From Areca catechu (lineage: Eukaryota > Streptophyta > Magnoliopsida > Arecales > Arecaceae): 64,000 nucleotides of DNA. Within the stretch, counting starts at the first letter, position 1, and the number at the start of each line of letters is the position of its first letter. A program made the translations under genes and the position numbers. Below are positions 36,802 to 47,560 of the stretch, piece by piece. The notes beneath the pieces are model-generated. The model was not told the DNA's origin, did no database searches, and worked only from the letters and a program-made list of their open reading frames with translations. The stretch covers positions 43,050,949 through 43,114,948 of the forward strand of contig CM038052.1 in assembly GCA_021397845.1 (NCBI GenBank), in the 5' to 3' direction.

Positions 36802-37531
36802 ACTTGTATTGAAACTTTATGAATGCAAGGGATACATTTTTGACATATCTTCTGTGTATGAATTGAGCTTGTGCAATACTCTCAAAATAAATTTTAATTA
36901 GAATATCAAAGTTGAGATGAGAAAGTGAAATTATCTCAAATAAATATGAACAACTTTCTCATTTTATTGTAAAAATTGAGCTTTGAAAAATCAATTGAAC
37001 ACCTTTTTGATTGCTGACAAAAAGAGGGAGAATGTTTAGAAATGCATGAAAAAGAAAGAAAGAAAAAGAGAGAATAAATATGAAAGAAAAAGGGGGAGAA
37101 TGTGATTAAAAGTGTGAAATTGCATAGAAAATATATAAGTAAGGGGGAGAAAAAATTGTTGAAACTTAATGGCTTTAGTTCATGCTCTATGCTCTCAAAA
37201 CTTGCAAACTTACCTTGAATATCTTAAAGCATTAACTCTGATACTTTTCAACTCTGATACACTTCTGATACTTTGCAAAATTGAGCTTTGATACTTTGCA
37301 TATATTAATAGCTCTACTTTGTGAAAGTGCTAGCCTTAACACTCTGATACATATAAAAGCACTAACACTGATACTATATAGTCTATTTTTTTTAAAAAAA
37401 AGCTCTGATACTTACTTTCAAATATAATTAGCTTTAATACATGTTAATGCTCACTTTCAAATTCAGTTATACATGTAATTGTAAAGAATTTTTTATGCCT
37501 AGTATTTTGTCATCATCAAAAAGGGGAAGAA
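36802..37531 (+). other. 3' untranslated region and polypurine tract of A
   Basis: AT-rich without genes. Purine blocks (AAAGGGGGAGAA near 37090 and 37140) and CTCTGATAC words (37240-37420) precede the tract CATCATCAAAAAGGGGAAGAA ending at 37531, next to the LTR start. Confidence 0.88.
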
Positions 37532-39195
37532 TGTTGACTCCATAAGTGATTTTGATGATAACAAAATATTGGAGCATGCATTTGTTTTACTAACAACTTC
37601 TCAAGTGTGTTACAAGTTTTTGTAGGATGATTCTAATGCTCAATTACAACTCCTACATCCTTAGTTTTTGAAATGAGTTGTGTTGTAAGTGATTCATGTA
37701 AAGAAGAACCCAAAGAAAAGGTTAAGTAAAAATCAAGAAAATGGGTTACTTCTAGATGTATTTCAAGCTTAAAATTTTTTAGAAATATGGTTAGAAGAGT
37801 TTGAAGGCATCTTAAGACTTTGAAGACTTGATGGATGATTTCTAGAGAAAAACTAATAATTCATTTAAGAATTCATCCGAGCCGACTCGAAGAGAAGAAA
37901 GCCGACTCTAGCACAAGGCACGCATGAAGATTTCTAGCATGCAGATATCCGAGCCGACTCGCCCAGAGTATCGTTTCCTAAATCAGACATGCGAGCCAAC
38001 CCAAAGGAAGTCCAAGCTGACTCTATCATTCAGTCAGACATCCAAGTCGACCCTTCAAAAGTTCTAGCCGACTCCTCCAAAGTCCAGAAAGAAGAGTTCT
38101 GAGTGAACAGCCAATCGAGCCAACTCTAATAAATCATAGCCGACTCTTCCAGACTGCAATTCTAAAGGCCTATGAATGCTAGCCGACTTAAAATAAGGTG
38201 AGCCGACTCTTCCAAAGTAAGGAATCAAGCTACTGAGAAATTGAGCTAACCCGATTGAAGAGAGGTGACTCGACCAGAACTACTCCATGGATCCGAGCTG
38301 ACTCGAGTAGATTCGAGCCAACTCGAAGGTCGATTTTAGGCCTATAACGGTTAGTTACGAAACTTGAAATTTGAATTCAAAAAGTGCTCCAACAATCAAG
38401 TGTCACATCCCAACATTCTACAATGACTAAAATCATCTGAGAAGAGTATAAGACTCTATAAAAGAAGGTTTGGGACAACTTTTGAGAAAGTTAATGAATG
38501 TTTAATGCTTACTTGAGCTTGTGACCTAGAGAGCACTGCAAGAGCATTCAAGATAGACTTCAAGTCTTCACCAACTCATATCTGAAGTTTGAAGCAATTA
38601 TTAAGGAAGCTGAAGAAGCCATTAAAGTGCATTGAAGTGCAATTAAGAGGGCTTTTCTCAAGCTGCATCGGCAACCATCCGACATAATTTGTTTGTCAAT
38701 CTGTTGCTTTCTCTTTACAATTCTTTTTGAATTATTGGGTTGTTGGTGAGCTCGGTCTAAAAGCCAAGTGGGTTGTTAGTGGTCCCATTGAAAACTAACT
38801 GTAAGGGTTCTTGGTGATCCTGTTTAAAACCAATTTGGGTTCTTGGTGATCCTGTTTAAAACCAAGTCTTGGGTTTCTTTGGTGAGCCCAGTTTAAAAAC
38901 CAATGGGAGTTAGGTTTGGATTGTGAGCCCGTTAAAACAACCCGACTATATTCCGGTGGGGGATATAGTGGAAATCCCAAGTGATAATCTTGAGTAGTGA
39001 ACGTAGGAGCTGGTTGCTCTGAATCACTATAATTTCTGTGTTTGTGTTGTACTTTTCTATCTACTTTCGCTTCTACTTTAAATTATATATACCACAACAT
39101 TTAACACTTTAAAGTAGTTTTCAAAAAGTACTTCATTGCTTTAATTTTTTAAAATCCTAATTCACCCCCCTCTTGGAAAAGCCACCTGGGCAACA
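37532..39195 (+). repeat. 3' LTR of A
   Basis: It starts TGTTGACTCCATAAGTG and ends CCACCTGGGCAACA, followed by the duplication CATGT (39196-39200). Word array 37870-38335, TATA 38457-38464, U5 units 38740-38920. Confidence 0.96.
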
Positions 39196-39200
39196 CATGT
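39196..39200. repeat. Target duplication of A, right copy
   Basis: CATGT, identical to 27809-27813. Confidence 0.95.
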
Positions 39201-39666
39201 AGATGAGCCAACTCGTGGGATGGATAAGCTGACACTCTAAGTTAGATAGAGGAGTAGTTTTTTGCCTCAGGTGGGTAAGCCGACTCTTGTGGAGCAAGTG
39301 CCAACCCTCTCTTAAAAATAGAACATAGAATTTTTCAAATTACTTAAATGAGCTGACTCTTATACAGGCGAGCTCACTCTCTCAGTGTACAGAAAGTCAA
39401 TTTTTTCAGCATAGGCAGAAGAGCTAACTCGTGCACCAAAAGTGCCGACTCTCTTAGAAGAATAGAAACTCAAAATTTTGAATTCCTGTAGGCAGGTTAA
39501 CATGTGGCCGGCAAGTTAACTCGTGACCCTCTGACAGTAATGTAATGGCTAATTCTACAAACTTCCATATTTTAGGATTTTTTGATTCTAATGGCTATTT
39601 CTTAGTTTTTAATGGCTAGAAATGGCTAGAAGATCCATTAAATTGTTAGATAATCATTGGAAGAAG

Positions 39667-39674
39667 TATAAAAG
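39667..39674 (+). promoter_or_regulatory. TATA box in R 3' LTR
   Basis: TATAAAAG in the context GAAGTATAAAAGCATGAG, in the same relative place as in the other SIRE LTRs. Confidence 0.6.
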
Positions 39675-39753
39675 CATGAGTTAAGCTTAGAAACCAATAA
39701 TTCCTTGAACATTCATTATAATCATTGCAAACAAAGAGAATATTCAGTATAGT

Positions 39754-41305
39754 TGATGGGGATCCAGGGCAGGTCCGGGTATTTTTCTATTTTTTTTCTT
39801 ATTTTTCTTGCATTTTCTATTTTTTCTATTCTCGCTATTCCACCTATTCCCACTATTCTAGATTTATTCCAAGATTATTCCCTCCTTATTCCAGCTTTAT
39901 TCTATCTTCATCCCGTGAGTTTAAAAAAACCTCCCAAACCCGAGCCACCGTCCCGCCGCCCCCAAATCCGGGCTGCCCGACCCCCGGCCGTCCCCCTCCT
40001 GGCCCGCCCACCGACCCACGCCTGCCCCGCCCTCACCGGAAAAGCCGGCCTCCGCCGCCCATGCCCGTGGAAAGACGAATGGACATGGGAGGCGTCCATC
40101 CGCCCATGCGCCGCTGCCACCGTTTGCTGCTGCCGACCCGCTGCCGGTCACCCACCCGCCGTTCGCCGGCCCTCGCCCGGCCGTCGAGGGCCCTCGCTAG
40201 TGCCTAGGACCCAATGACTGTGGGGGAAGCCCAACGGACGCATCCGTCCATGTGACGTCGCCGCCCGCTGCCTGAAGCCGGCGCCGCCGCCCGCTTGCCG
40301 TCGTTCCACCATCCCGCCGTCCGCCAGCAAAGGCCCGGCCGCTGAAGGTCCTCCCAGGCGCCCGGGGCTCCCACGCCCATGGGAGACCAAATGGCACGCC
40401 CTGGGCGTGCCGTGCCACCTCCGTGCCACCGCCCGCCTATAGCCGCCGCCGGCTATCCGCCGCTCACCGTCTGCCGGCCCCGTCCACCGCCCGCTTCCCG
40501 GTCGCTGGCCATCCGCCGGAGATCGTTCTCTTCACCTGTGCACGGCCACGAGAGGATTCTACACATATTTCAAAGCAAACAAGTTTTCAGAGCAGCACGC
40601 TTTCTGGAGCAGATCATCAAGCCAACATGCTTCTCAGAGCAGATCAGCACCAATATTGATGTAGCACAGTTTTTGATATAATTTATTTTTCCTTTTTTGG
40701 GTTTCTTGTAGGCCAAGTAAGTGAGGGTTTTGGTTTTTCTATATAAAGGCCCCCTCTCTCCCTGTAATAATTAAGTTTTGATATAAATTTTTGGGTTTTC
40801 CTGGGTTCTGGTTCTGGGCTGAGGCCCATCTTTCCTTCACTTGCGGGTATCGAGGGGTGTGAGACCACACTTCCTTCGCTCGCATACGAGCGTCGAGGGG
40901 CGCGAGGCCCTAGTTATCTCCCTTTTCCATCAAGTACCCCTCAAGGTCTAGGGATTTTTCTTTACGGCCCCAGGTAGCGATTTGGGTGGGATGCCCTAGA
41001 CTCCGCATGTAATGAGATGGGTGGGATGCCCTAGACTACATGTAGTGGGGTGGGTGAGATGCCCTAGAGGTGCGACGTCTCTTCGTGAAGGTGAGTCCCC
41101 AGTCATAGAGTGTCCATGTTTCCTATCCTCCATCCCATGTTTCTCTACCAAGAAAACTGAAAACTAAAAGAGTTCAGCTATTTTAGGTTTTAGTGTTAGC
41201 TCGTCCTAGTCCCGGGAGGCTTCTTAACCCTCCCACGGTCCTAGTTTATTTAGGGTGTTCCGTTTTTCCAAATAACCTAGGGTACATCGAGTCCGTCCAA
41301 CATCA
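39754..41305 (+). repeat. 5' LTR of B
   Basis: It starts TGATGGGGATCCAGGGC and ends GTCCGTCCAACATCA. It has a pyrimidine/AT-rich start, a very GC-rich stretch (about 39940-40540, CCGCC-rich), a TATA box (40740-40747) and a U5 with about three GGTGGGATGCCCTAGA units (40985-41070). The frames on both strands of the GC-rich stretch are composition effects. Confidence 0.92.
40740..40747 (+). promoter_or_regulatory. TATA box of B 5' LTR
   Basis: TATATAAA in TTTTTCTATATAAAGGCCCC. The same box occurs in the 3' LTR at 42339-42346. Confidence 0.75.
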
Positions 41306-41389
41306 TTTGGTATCAGAACGAGTTGTGGATTAGGGTGTGCTCCATTTTTTTGAACTCGACGGAGTCGAGTTCTTCGCGGTCGAGGAGAA
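41306..41389 (+). other. 84-bp core of B: primer site, hairpin, purine tract
   Basis: TGGTATCAGAAC (41308-41319) is the primer site, matching initiator tRNA-Met with one change. The arms GAACTCGAC and GTCGAGTTC around GGA (41352-41372) form a perfect 9-bp stem. CGAGGAGAA next to the second LTR is the purine tract. The matching core of X is also 84 bp and nearly identical. Confidence 0.88.
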
Positions 41390-42904
41390 TGATGGAGATC
41401 CAGGGCACGTCTGGGTATTTTTCTATTTTTTTCTTATTTTTCTTATTCCCGCTATTCCACCTATTCCCACTATTCCAGATTTATTCCCAGATTATTCCCT
41501 CCTTATTCCAGCTTTATTCTATCTTCATCCCGTGAGTTTAAAAAACCTCCCAAACCCTAGCCATCATCCTGCCACCCCCAGATTCGGGCTGCCTGACCCC
41601 CGGCCGTCCCCCTTCCGGCCCACTCGCTGACCCACGCCGGCCCCGCCCTCGCCGGAAAAGCCGACCGCCACCACCCATGCCCGTGGGAAGACGAACGGAC
41701 GCGGGAGGTGTCTGTCCGCCCACGCGCCGCCGCCGTCGTTTGCCACCGTCGACCCGCTACCGACCGCACGCCCGCCGTCCGCCGGCCCTCGCCCGGCCAC
41801 CGGGGGCCCTCGCTGGTGCCCAGGACCTCGCGACCATGGGGGAAGCCCAACGGACGCGTCCGTCCATGTGACGCCGCCGCCCACCACCTGACATCACCAC
41901 CGCTGCCGCCCGCCAGCTGCCGTTCCGTCGTCCCACCGTCCGCCAGCCAAGGCCCGGTCGCCGGAGGTCTCGCTGGTGCCCGGGGCTCCCACGCCCGTGG
42001 GAGACCAAACGGCACGCCATGGGCATGCCATGCCAACTCCGTGCCGCCACCCACCTGCAGCCGCCGCCAGCTGTCCGCCGCTCACCTTCCACCGCTCACT
42101 TCCCAGCCGTCTGCCGGAGATCGTTCTCTTCAACCTGTGCACGATCGCAAGAGGATTCTACATGGATTTCAAAGCAATCCAGTTTTCAAAGCAACATGCT
42201 TTTTGAAGCAGATCATCACGACAATATGCTTCTCAGAGTAGATCAGTACCAATATTGATGCATCATAGTTTTTGATCTAATTTATTTTTTCTTTTTTGGG
42301 TTTCTTGTAGGCCAAGTAAGTGAGGGTTTTGGTTTTTCTATATAAAGGTCCCCTCTCCCCCTGTAATAATTAAGTTTTGATATAAATTTTTGGGTTTTCC
42401 CTGGATTCTGGTTCTGGGCTGAGGCCCATCTTTCCTTCACCTGCGGGTGTCGAGGGGTGTGAGACCCCACTTCCTTCGCTCGCATGCAAGCGTCGAGGGG
42501 CGCGAGGCCCTAGTTATCTCCCTTTTCCATTGAGTTCCCCTCAGGTCTAGGGATTTTTCTTTGCGGCCCCAGGTAGCGATTTGGGTGGGATGCCCTAGGC
42601 TCCGCATGTAGTGAGATGGGTGGGACACCCTAGACTACATGTAGTGGGGTGGGTGAGGTACCCTAGAGGTGCGACGTCTCTCGATGAAGGTGGATCCCCA
42701 GTCCTAGAGTGTCCATGTTTCCTATCCTCCATCCCATGTTTCTCCGCCAAGAAAACTAAAAACCAAAAGAGTTCAGCTGTTTTAGGTTTTAGTGTCAGCT
42801 CGCCATAGTCCCGGGAGGCTTCTTAGCCCTCTCACGGTCCTAGTTTATTTAGGGTGTTCCATTTTTCCAAATAACCTAGGGTACATCGAGTCCGTCCCGC
42901 ATCA
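41390..42904 (+). repeat. 3' LTR of B
   Basis: It starts TGATGGAGATCCAGGGC and ends GTCCGTCCCGCATCA. TATA box at 42339-42346. The same GC-rich block as the 5' copy, with many scattered substitutions. Confidence 0.92.
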
Positions 42905-43496
42905 ATAGTCATTAAAAACTCAAGAGAAACTCCAACTACTTCCCATCTACTCTCTTGAAGCAATTAGTGAGGAACAATGTGTGCATTGAAGAACAATCAT
43001 TAAAGTTTTTAAGCAGATATAAATCAAGCTACACCGGTAACTTTTAGCTCTTTTTGGGAGTTTGTCTTTGTTGCTCTGTTTTTTATTTTTATTTTGTTTA
43101 ACCAATTTTAGTGGGATCGGAAACTTGGTTTGTTTAGTTTAAGGTTCTGATTGGCTGGCCTTTGAAAGCCAATTGGATTTGTTTGTGAGCCCAATTAAAA
43201 CAAACTTGTATTGGATTTTGGATTATGAGCCCAGGAGAAAACTATCCAATTTTATTCTTGAGGAAATATAGTAAAAATTCTAAGAGATCCTTGGAGAATG
43301 GATGTAGGAGCTAGGTTTGCTCCAAACTACTATTAATATCTTATGTTTGTGTGTGTGCCTTTTATTTTTTCATTCTTTGCATTCAATACATCATACACCA
43401 TAATTAGCTCACAGAATTAAAGTATTTCAAAATGTACATATTGCCTAAATTTATGAAAAATCTAATTCATCCCTTGGGTTGTTAGTCTGGACAACA

Positions 43497-43839
43497 GTTG
43501 CTAAAGTACCCTCAAACTTTTTTTAGGGTAACTCGCATTTTTGAAGCTATGTCATACTTCTCAAACTCATACATGAGATCGTCTTGCATACTTTTTAGCA
43601 AGGTGATGTGAGCAATGCTATTCTTCTTCTTCCAAGCCAAATAATCCTCCTGATCTCTCTTATGTTGAGTAGAAGTACCCTACTTAGGCTCAGCCATTGT
43701 ATGGTCGAGAGTCTCCAAGACCTCTTGTTCCTCAAGGATATATGTTCTGAATTTTTTAGTGCCAAATATCATAATTATCATCATTTAGCTTATCACTCTT
43801 ATTCAACTCTACTATGATATTATTGAATGCAGATGCCAT
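43497..43839 (-). pseudogene. gag: Copia gag N-terminal fragment
   Basis: On the minus strand an ATG at 43839-43837 starts MASAFNNIIVELNKSDKLND followed by DNYDIWH, a gag start of a copia lineage different from SIRE. The following sequence (QE-, TWKKK-like; YARRSHV region) continues with stops to the border with R's LTR. No pol or LTR of this element is visible nearby, so it is a truncated fragment. The bases to its right on the minus strand (about 43840-44000) would be its leader. Confidence 0.55.
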
Positions 43840-44768
43840 AATCATTACTACCACATAGAGACATAGTATACAATAAATATTAGCACAAAATAATATCCAA
43901 CATGATATACACAAACATAAATAATATTTTTTAAGCAAAAAACAAATTGAACCGATGATAACCTAGCATAAGACACATAATTGAAAGTTCGTTATGCTTC
44001 CGATCTTCTTCTATGTTCAAGTGTATAGTTATCATTGACTTAGAACTATTTCCTCAAAAAAATTAAATTTAGGTGAGAACTTTCTTCAACTTCTACCAAC
44101 CTTAGAATTCCCACTTAACAATGTAAACATGTTATAATGGCAATGAATAAAGAAATGTAAGCTATAATACATAGCATACCATTAAAGAACTACAAATTAA
44201 GTTCATACATAGTCATATTCACAAAAGATTATTTTTAAGAATAAAAAAAATAATAAACAAACTTTAGGCACATGCTTTATAATCAAACAAGATATTATTT
44301 TAAAGTATAATTCCTACTAAGTCTTCTATGCTCTAGATATGTCAATACATTCTTTATGTTGAAAATAAATTGATTTTTGTGTCCCACTCTACACAACCAT
44401 AGATCCCTAGGATCCTTATCATGTTTGCAATAGCCCAAGTATCTTGCATTGAACATTTGAAATTTAAGATAGTATTACAGTTTGCTTAATCTAAGATAAT
44501 TAATATATGGCACTCTTCCACCAACTCAAGCTTATAGGCTATTTTGTAGAGAAGTTTAGCTTTTTCTTTCCTCTATTTTTCTTAAAGAGCAAGTGCTATA
44601 ATTTCCTATCCTGTAGGCAGAGAATTGAGTAGAGTAATAATTATTTATTCTAAAATAAGAATATTGATTCCATTATATTCGAGTGATTTTATTAAATTAT
44701 CTAATTTTTCTATATGCATTTTCATAGTATTTAGAATGCATCTTATAATTTTTGAATTCTATTAGATT
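43840..44768. other. AT-rich stretch without recognised features
   Basis: I see no gene, repeat array or LTR terminus that I can support. It lies between the inverted gag fragment and the left LTR of T, and may be leader and LTR remains of either. Confidence 0.5.
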
Positions 44769-45207
44769 TGACATCTAATGTGGCCCAATTACTACTTAGT
44801 CAGGTTTAACTTATTGGATCAACTATATATACTGAATCAATTATAGAGAGTCCAATTGATTAAAAAAATTTATTCCTGATTAAACTGATCTTCTCTTGGA
44901 ATCAAACTCTAATTAAAGTTTTAATCTTTTGTTGGGAGAGACATGTGTGGTATAAATATAAAGGTACCCTGGTCACTTTTTTCAACTCTCATAATAGCAA
45001 GGAATGATTTCCTATCGATCATCCATATAGGGGAAGATGGTGAGGAGAGAAAAAATTGGATACTTTAGGATGAAGATCAAACATCTCGAGGATTACATGA
45101 TCTACACGTGCTTGGAACAATGATGCAAGGTATATCTTCCATAAGTTTGAGTTTTGCATGAACATAGAAGTACGATCCAATCATAAAAGATTAAAGTTTT
45201 TCTAACA
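44769..45207 (+). repeat. 5' LTR of T (left limit uncertain)
   Basis: The right end TTTTTCTAACA is fixed by the primer site that follows (45210-45222, TGGTATTAAAGCC, a degenerate tRNA-Met complement). The left end is a guess at TGACATCTAATGTGG; TGTGGCCC at 44779 is an alternative. A TATA box lies at 44951-44958. Confidence 0.55.
44951..44958 (+). promoter_or_regulatory. TATA box of T LTR
   Basis: TATAAATA in GTGGTATAAATATAAAGG, about 250 bp before the LTR end. Confidence 0.55.
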
Positions 45208-46799
45208 TATGGTATTAAAGCCTTGGTTTCATGCTTTGCATTCATGCAAAAATCTTGGATAAATTTGGGCTAATTTTGAAATATAAAAATTATATTTTTA
45301 TATTTTAAAAATTAAATTAAAAATTAGGAAATTAATTTTGATTTTCTAAAATAAAAACAAAAAAATGAAATAGGTAAGAGAAAGAAGCCAGTGTTCTTCC
45401 TCTCTCTTGGTCATGAAACTTTCTCTCGTTAATCAAGTCCCATGGCTGGAGAGCCCAGTAAGCCACCACAAACCTCTCCTTGGGTCTTTTGGACTCGACA
45501 CCAATGGCTTAGGTATTAGATCAAGGTTCTAAGACTAACCAATGATGGATTTTGATCGGTAATACGATAATTAACAAGCATTTTCAAAGAGGTTCTCTCC
45601 TCTCAATCACTAAGAAGCTGATAGTGGTCTTTGGAGGTAGGCAATCGGCTAATTTGGCTCTTTTAAGCAGTCACCAGCTATGATTTGGTGGGTTCCATTA
45701 TCATTTAGAATCGACCATGATTTGGCTCACTGGTTTGGGTAGCCGATAGTTGGGAGAAGGCCACTAGCAGTAGGTATGGACCAGTGACCCACTGGCATAT
45801 CATCATAGAAGACTGGAGCTTTCGGCCATGGAGGATATTGGGCTCTCATGATGGTTTTGGCTAATTGGTAAAAAGCTTGGGGAGGAAAAAGATGGAGTTA
45901 AATTAGTGTTCGGTTAACAGGTTTCGAGTTTCAACATGGTTAAAATCTAAATCTATTAATTAATAAGTTAGCCCAATTGATGAATAGCTTGAACTCAATC
46001 ACATTGGGTTAGTTTCAATTTGGGTTGAGAAAATTTTTCAATTTAGCCACTATAAAGTCTTAAATTATATTCAAGTCCATGCTATTTTCTGATAGATTTA
46101 ATTTTTAAAGTAGTTATTTACATAAAGGCCCCTATATTGTCTATTATTTATGGTTCAATCTTTTATTATTGAATTTTGGATAAAATTGCTATAATTTGCT
46201 TATTTTTTCATTTGATTTGAATATTTTTTGAATCATTGAATTCGTGATAGTTTGAAAAATATTTTGATTAAGTTGTTTACGCATAATAAAATATTTAAAT
46301 ATTTTTTTAATCATTTATACATAATTTCATATACTATTGTATTATCTAAGTATGTTTTCATGTAGGTCATAGGTTGACTAACTTGAATTGCATAAAGATA
46401 AGAAGTTATATATCCAAAGGAAGGAATAATCTCAAATTTTTGTAATTATAGTTGGTTAAATCATTGAAAGTATAACTAATATGATGGGTCACAATTTAAA
46501 TATAAATTATATATTCATGTCATAATTACTATTCTTGCTTACATATTTTATATTATTATTGATTATAAAAATTTTCATATTTATGATTTATGTAATACAT
46601 ATTTTGGTATTTATTGTTATTATATTTAGATTTGTAATTAAATTATTTATGATACTTATTATATGCTATAATTATTATCCAAATATATTTTATATTTATA
46701 TGATATGTATTATTGGCAGAATTATCTTTTTAGAATCTGCATCATGATAGTAACTATAAGGATATTCTTTTATTTACTACTGTGATCCCTACTTCACTC
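45208..46799 (+). other. Leader of T without genes
   Basis: A long non-coding stretch between primer site and gag. It starts AT-rich, has a more mixed middle (45380-45900) and ends AT-rich (46120-46740). No supported gene; the frame at 46535-46747 is low complexity. Confidence 0.55.
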
Positions 46800-47560
46800 T
46801 TGTGCATCTAATTAATATTCTCACACTAAATAGATCTAATTATTTAGATTGGCATGAGCAACTTTGCATTATTTTAGGATGCCTAGATTTAGATTTGATC
46901 CTTTATAAGTCTCAGCCAGATCTACTTACTCTCACCAGTTCTCCTATCAAAAGGAATTATATAAAATGTGGGAGCATTCTAATAAATTATCTCTCATGAT
47001 TGTTAAAATCTCTATAGCAAAAGTATTAGGGGATCTATTCCTGATAACAAATTGGCCTCTAGTGTTTTGCTCTATAGAATAATAATTTATCAAATCAAAT
47101 AAAGCCTTATCTGGTATCCTAATGAACATATTAACCTTTGAAATATGATAGAATTTTTGGAGTATGAAAATACATTATGGAAATGCATAATATAACTAAA
47201 AAAGTAAATAACTTAGGAATGAAAGTATTTAAAAACTTACTTGTCCAGTTTGTTCTCAATTCTCTTCCATCACTGTTTACTCAATTTAAATTTTACTATA
47301 ACACACATAAGGAATTATGATCAATGAATGAACTCATCTTCTAATGTGTTCAATAGGAAGAGAGATTGAAATAAGCAGGGATCCTAGTTGTTCACATAAT
47401 TTTAGAGAAGCATCCTAAAAGAAATAAGGCAAAGAAAGGAAATAAAGAATCGAGCAATCTACCAAAAAAAGGTTCACATAAATTAAAATACTTCTTTTGT
47501 AATAAGGAGAGACACATAAAGAATGATTGTGATAAAAGAACAAAATGGTTCAAAAAGAAA
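46800..47560 (+). pseudogene. gag: gag of T (broken)
   Basis: NYLDWHEQLCIILGCLDLDLIL (46850-46910) is the usual copia gag entry. FVQFVLNSLPSLFTQFK-like sequence (about 47235-47290) marks the capsid end, and a zinc knuckle (FFCNKERHIKNDC, about 47490-47532) with the first Cys replaced by Phe closes the nucleocapsid. Frames change repeatedly. Confidence 0.7.

Larger units (their letters stand above)
27814..39195 (+). mobile_element. Complete SIRE-type Ty1/copia element A
   Basis: An 11.4-kb element with LTRs of 1665 and 1664 bp, a perfect duplication CATGT, primer site, gag, pol in copia order, pol-env spacer, env-like frame, untranslated region and polypurine tract. It sits in the 3' LTR of R in the same orientation. 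gag and the env-like frame are damaged mainly by stop codons rather than frameshifts, so it appears to be the least decayed SIRE here. A is still unlikely to be autonomous because pol changes frame and RNase H has lost acidic residues. Confidence 0.96.
39754..42904 (+). mobile_element. Non-autonomous LTR element B (LTRs plus 84-bp core)
   Basis: Two direct repeats of 1552 and 1515 bp with TGATG...CATCA termini flank 84 bp that hold a primer site, a hairpin and a purine tract. The insertion is flanked by a perfect duplication ATAGT (39749-39753 and 42905-42909) and lies in the 3' LTR of R. No coding sequence of any retrotransposon protein is present. X (53284-56479) is a second member in reverse orientation. 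The large LTRs set it apart from typical short-LTR TRIM elements. Confidence 0.93.
27455..43496 (+). repeat. 3' LTR of SIRE element R, split by A and B
   Basis: Three blocks, 27455-27813, 39201-39753 and 42910-43496, join into an LTR of about 1.5 kb once A, B and their duplications are removed. It starts TGTTGATCCTTGAAATG and ends TTCATCCCTTGGG...GGACAACA. The middle block carries GAGCTGACTCTT-like words (39205-39530) and a TATA box (39667-39674). The last block carries the GAAAGCCAATTGG/GAGCCC words of U5 (43110-43250). The candidate right target duplication is gttgc (43497-43501); the left copy is outside the window. Confidence 0.85.

Noticed and set aside
39900..42260. Many overlapping frames on both strands in the GC-rich parts of B, such as 41557-42054 (-) and 41708-42241 (+).
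   Set aside because: They lie in LTR sequence present in duplicate, are open on both strands at once because of CCG/GGC richness, and show no protein family feature.
39754..42904. Reading the two B repeats as a simple tandem duplication.
   Set aside because: A primer site and purine tract lie between the copies, and a perfect 5-bp duplication flanks the pair, so an LTR element explains it better.
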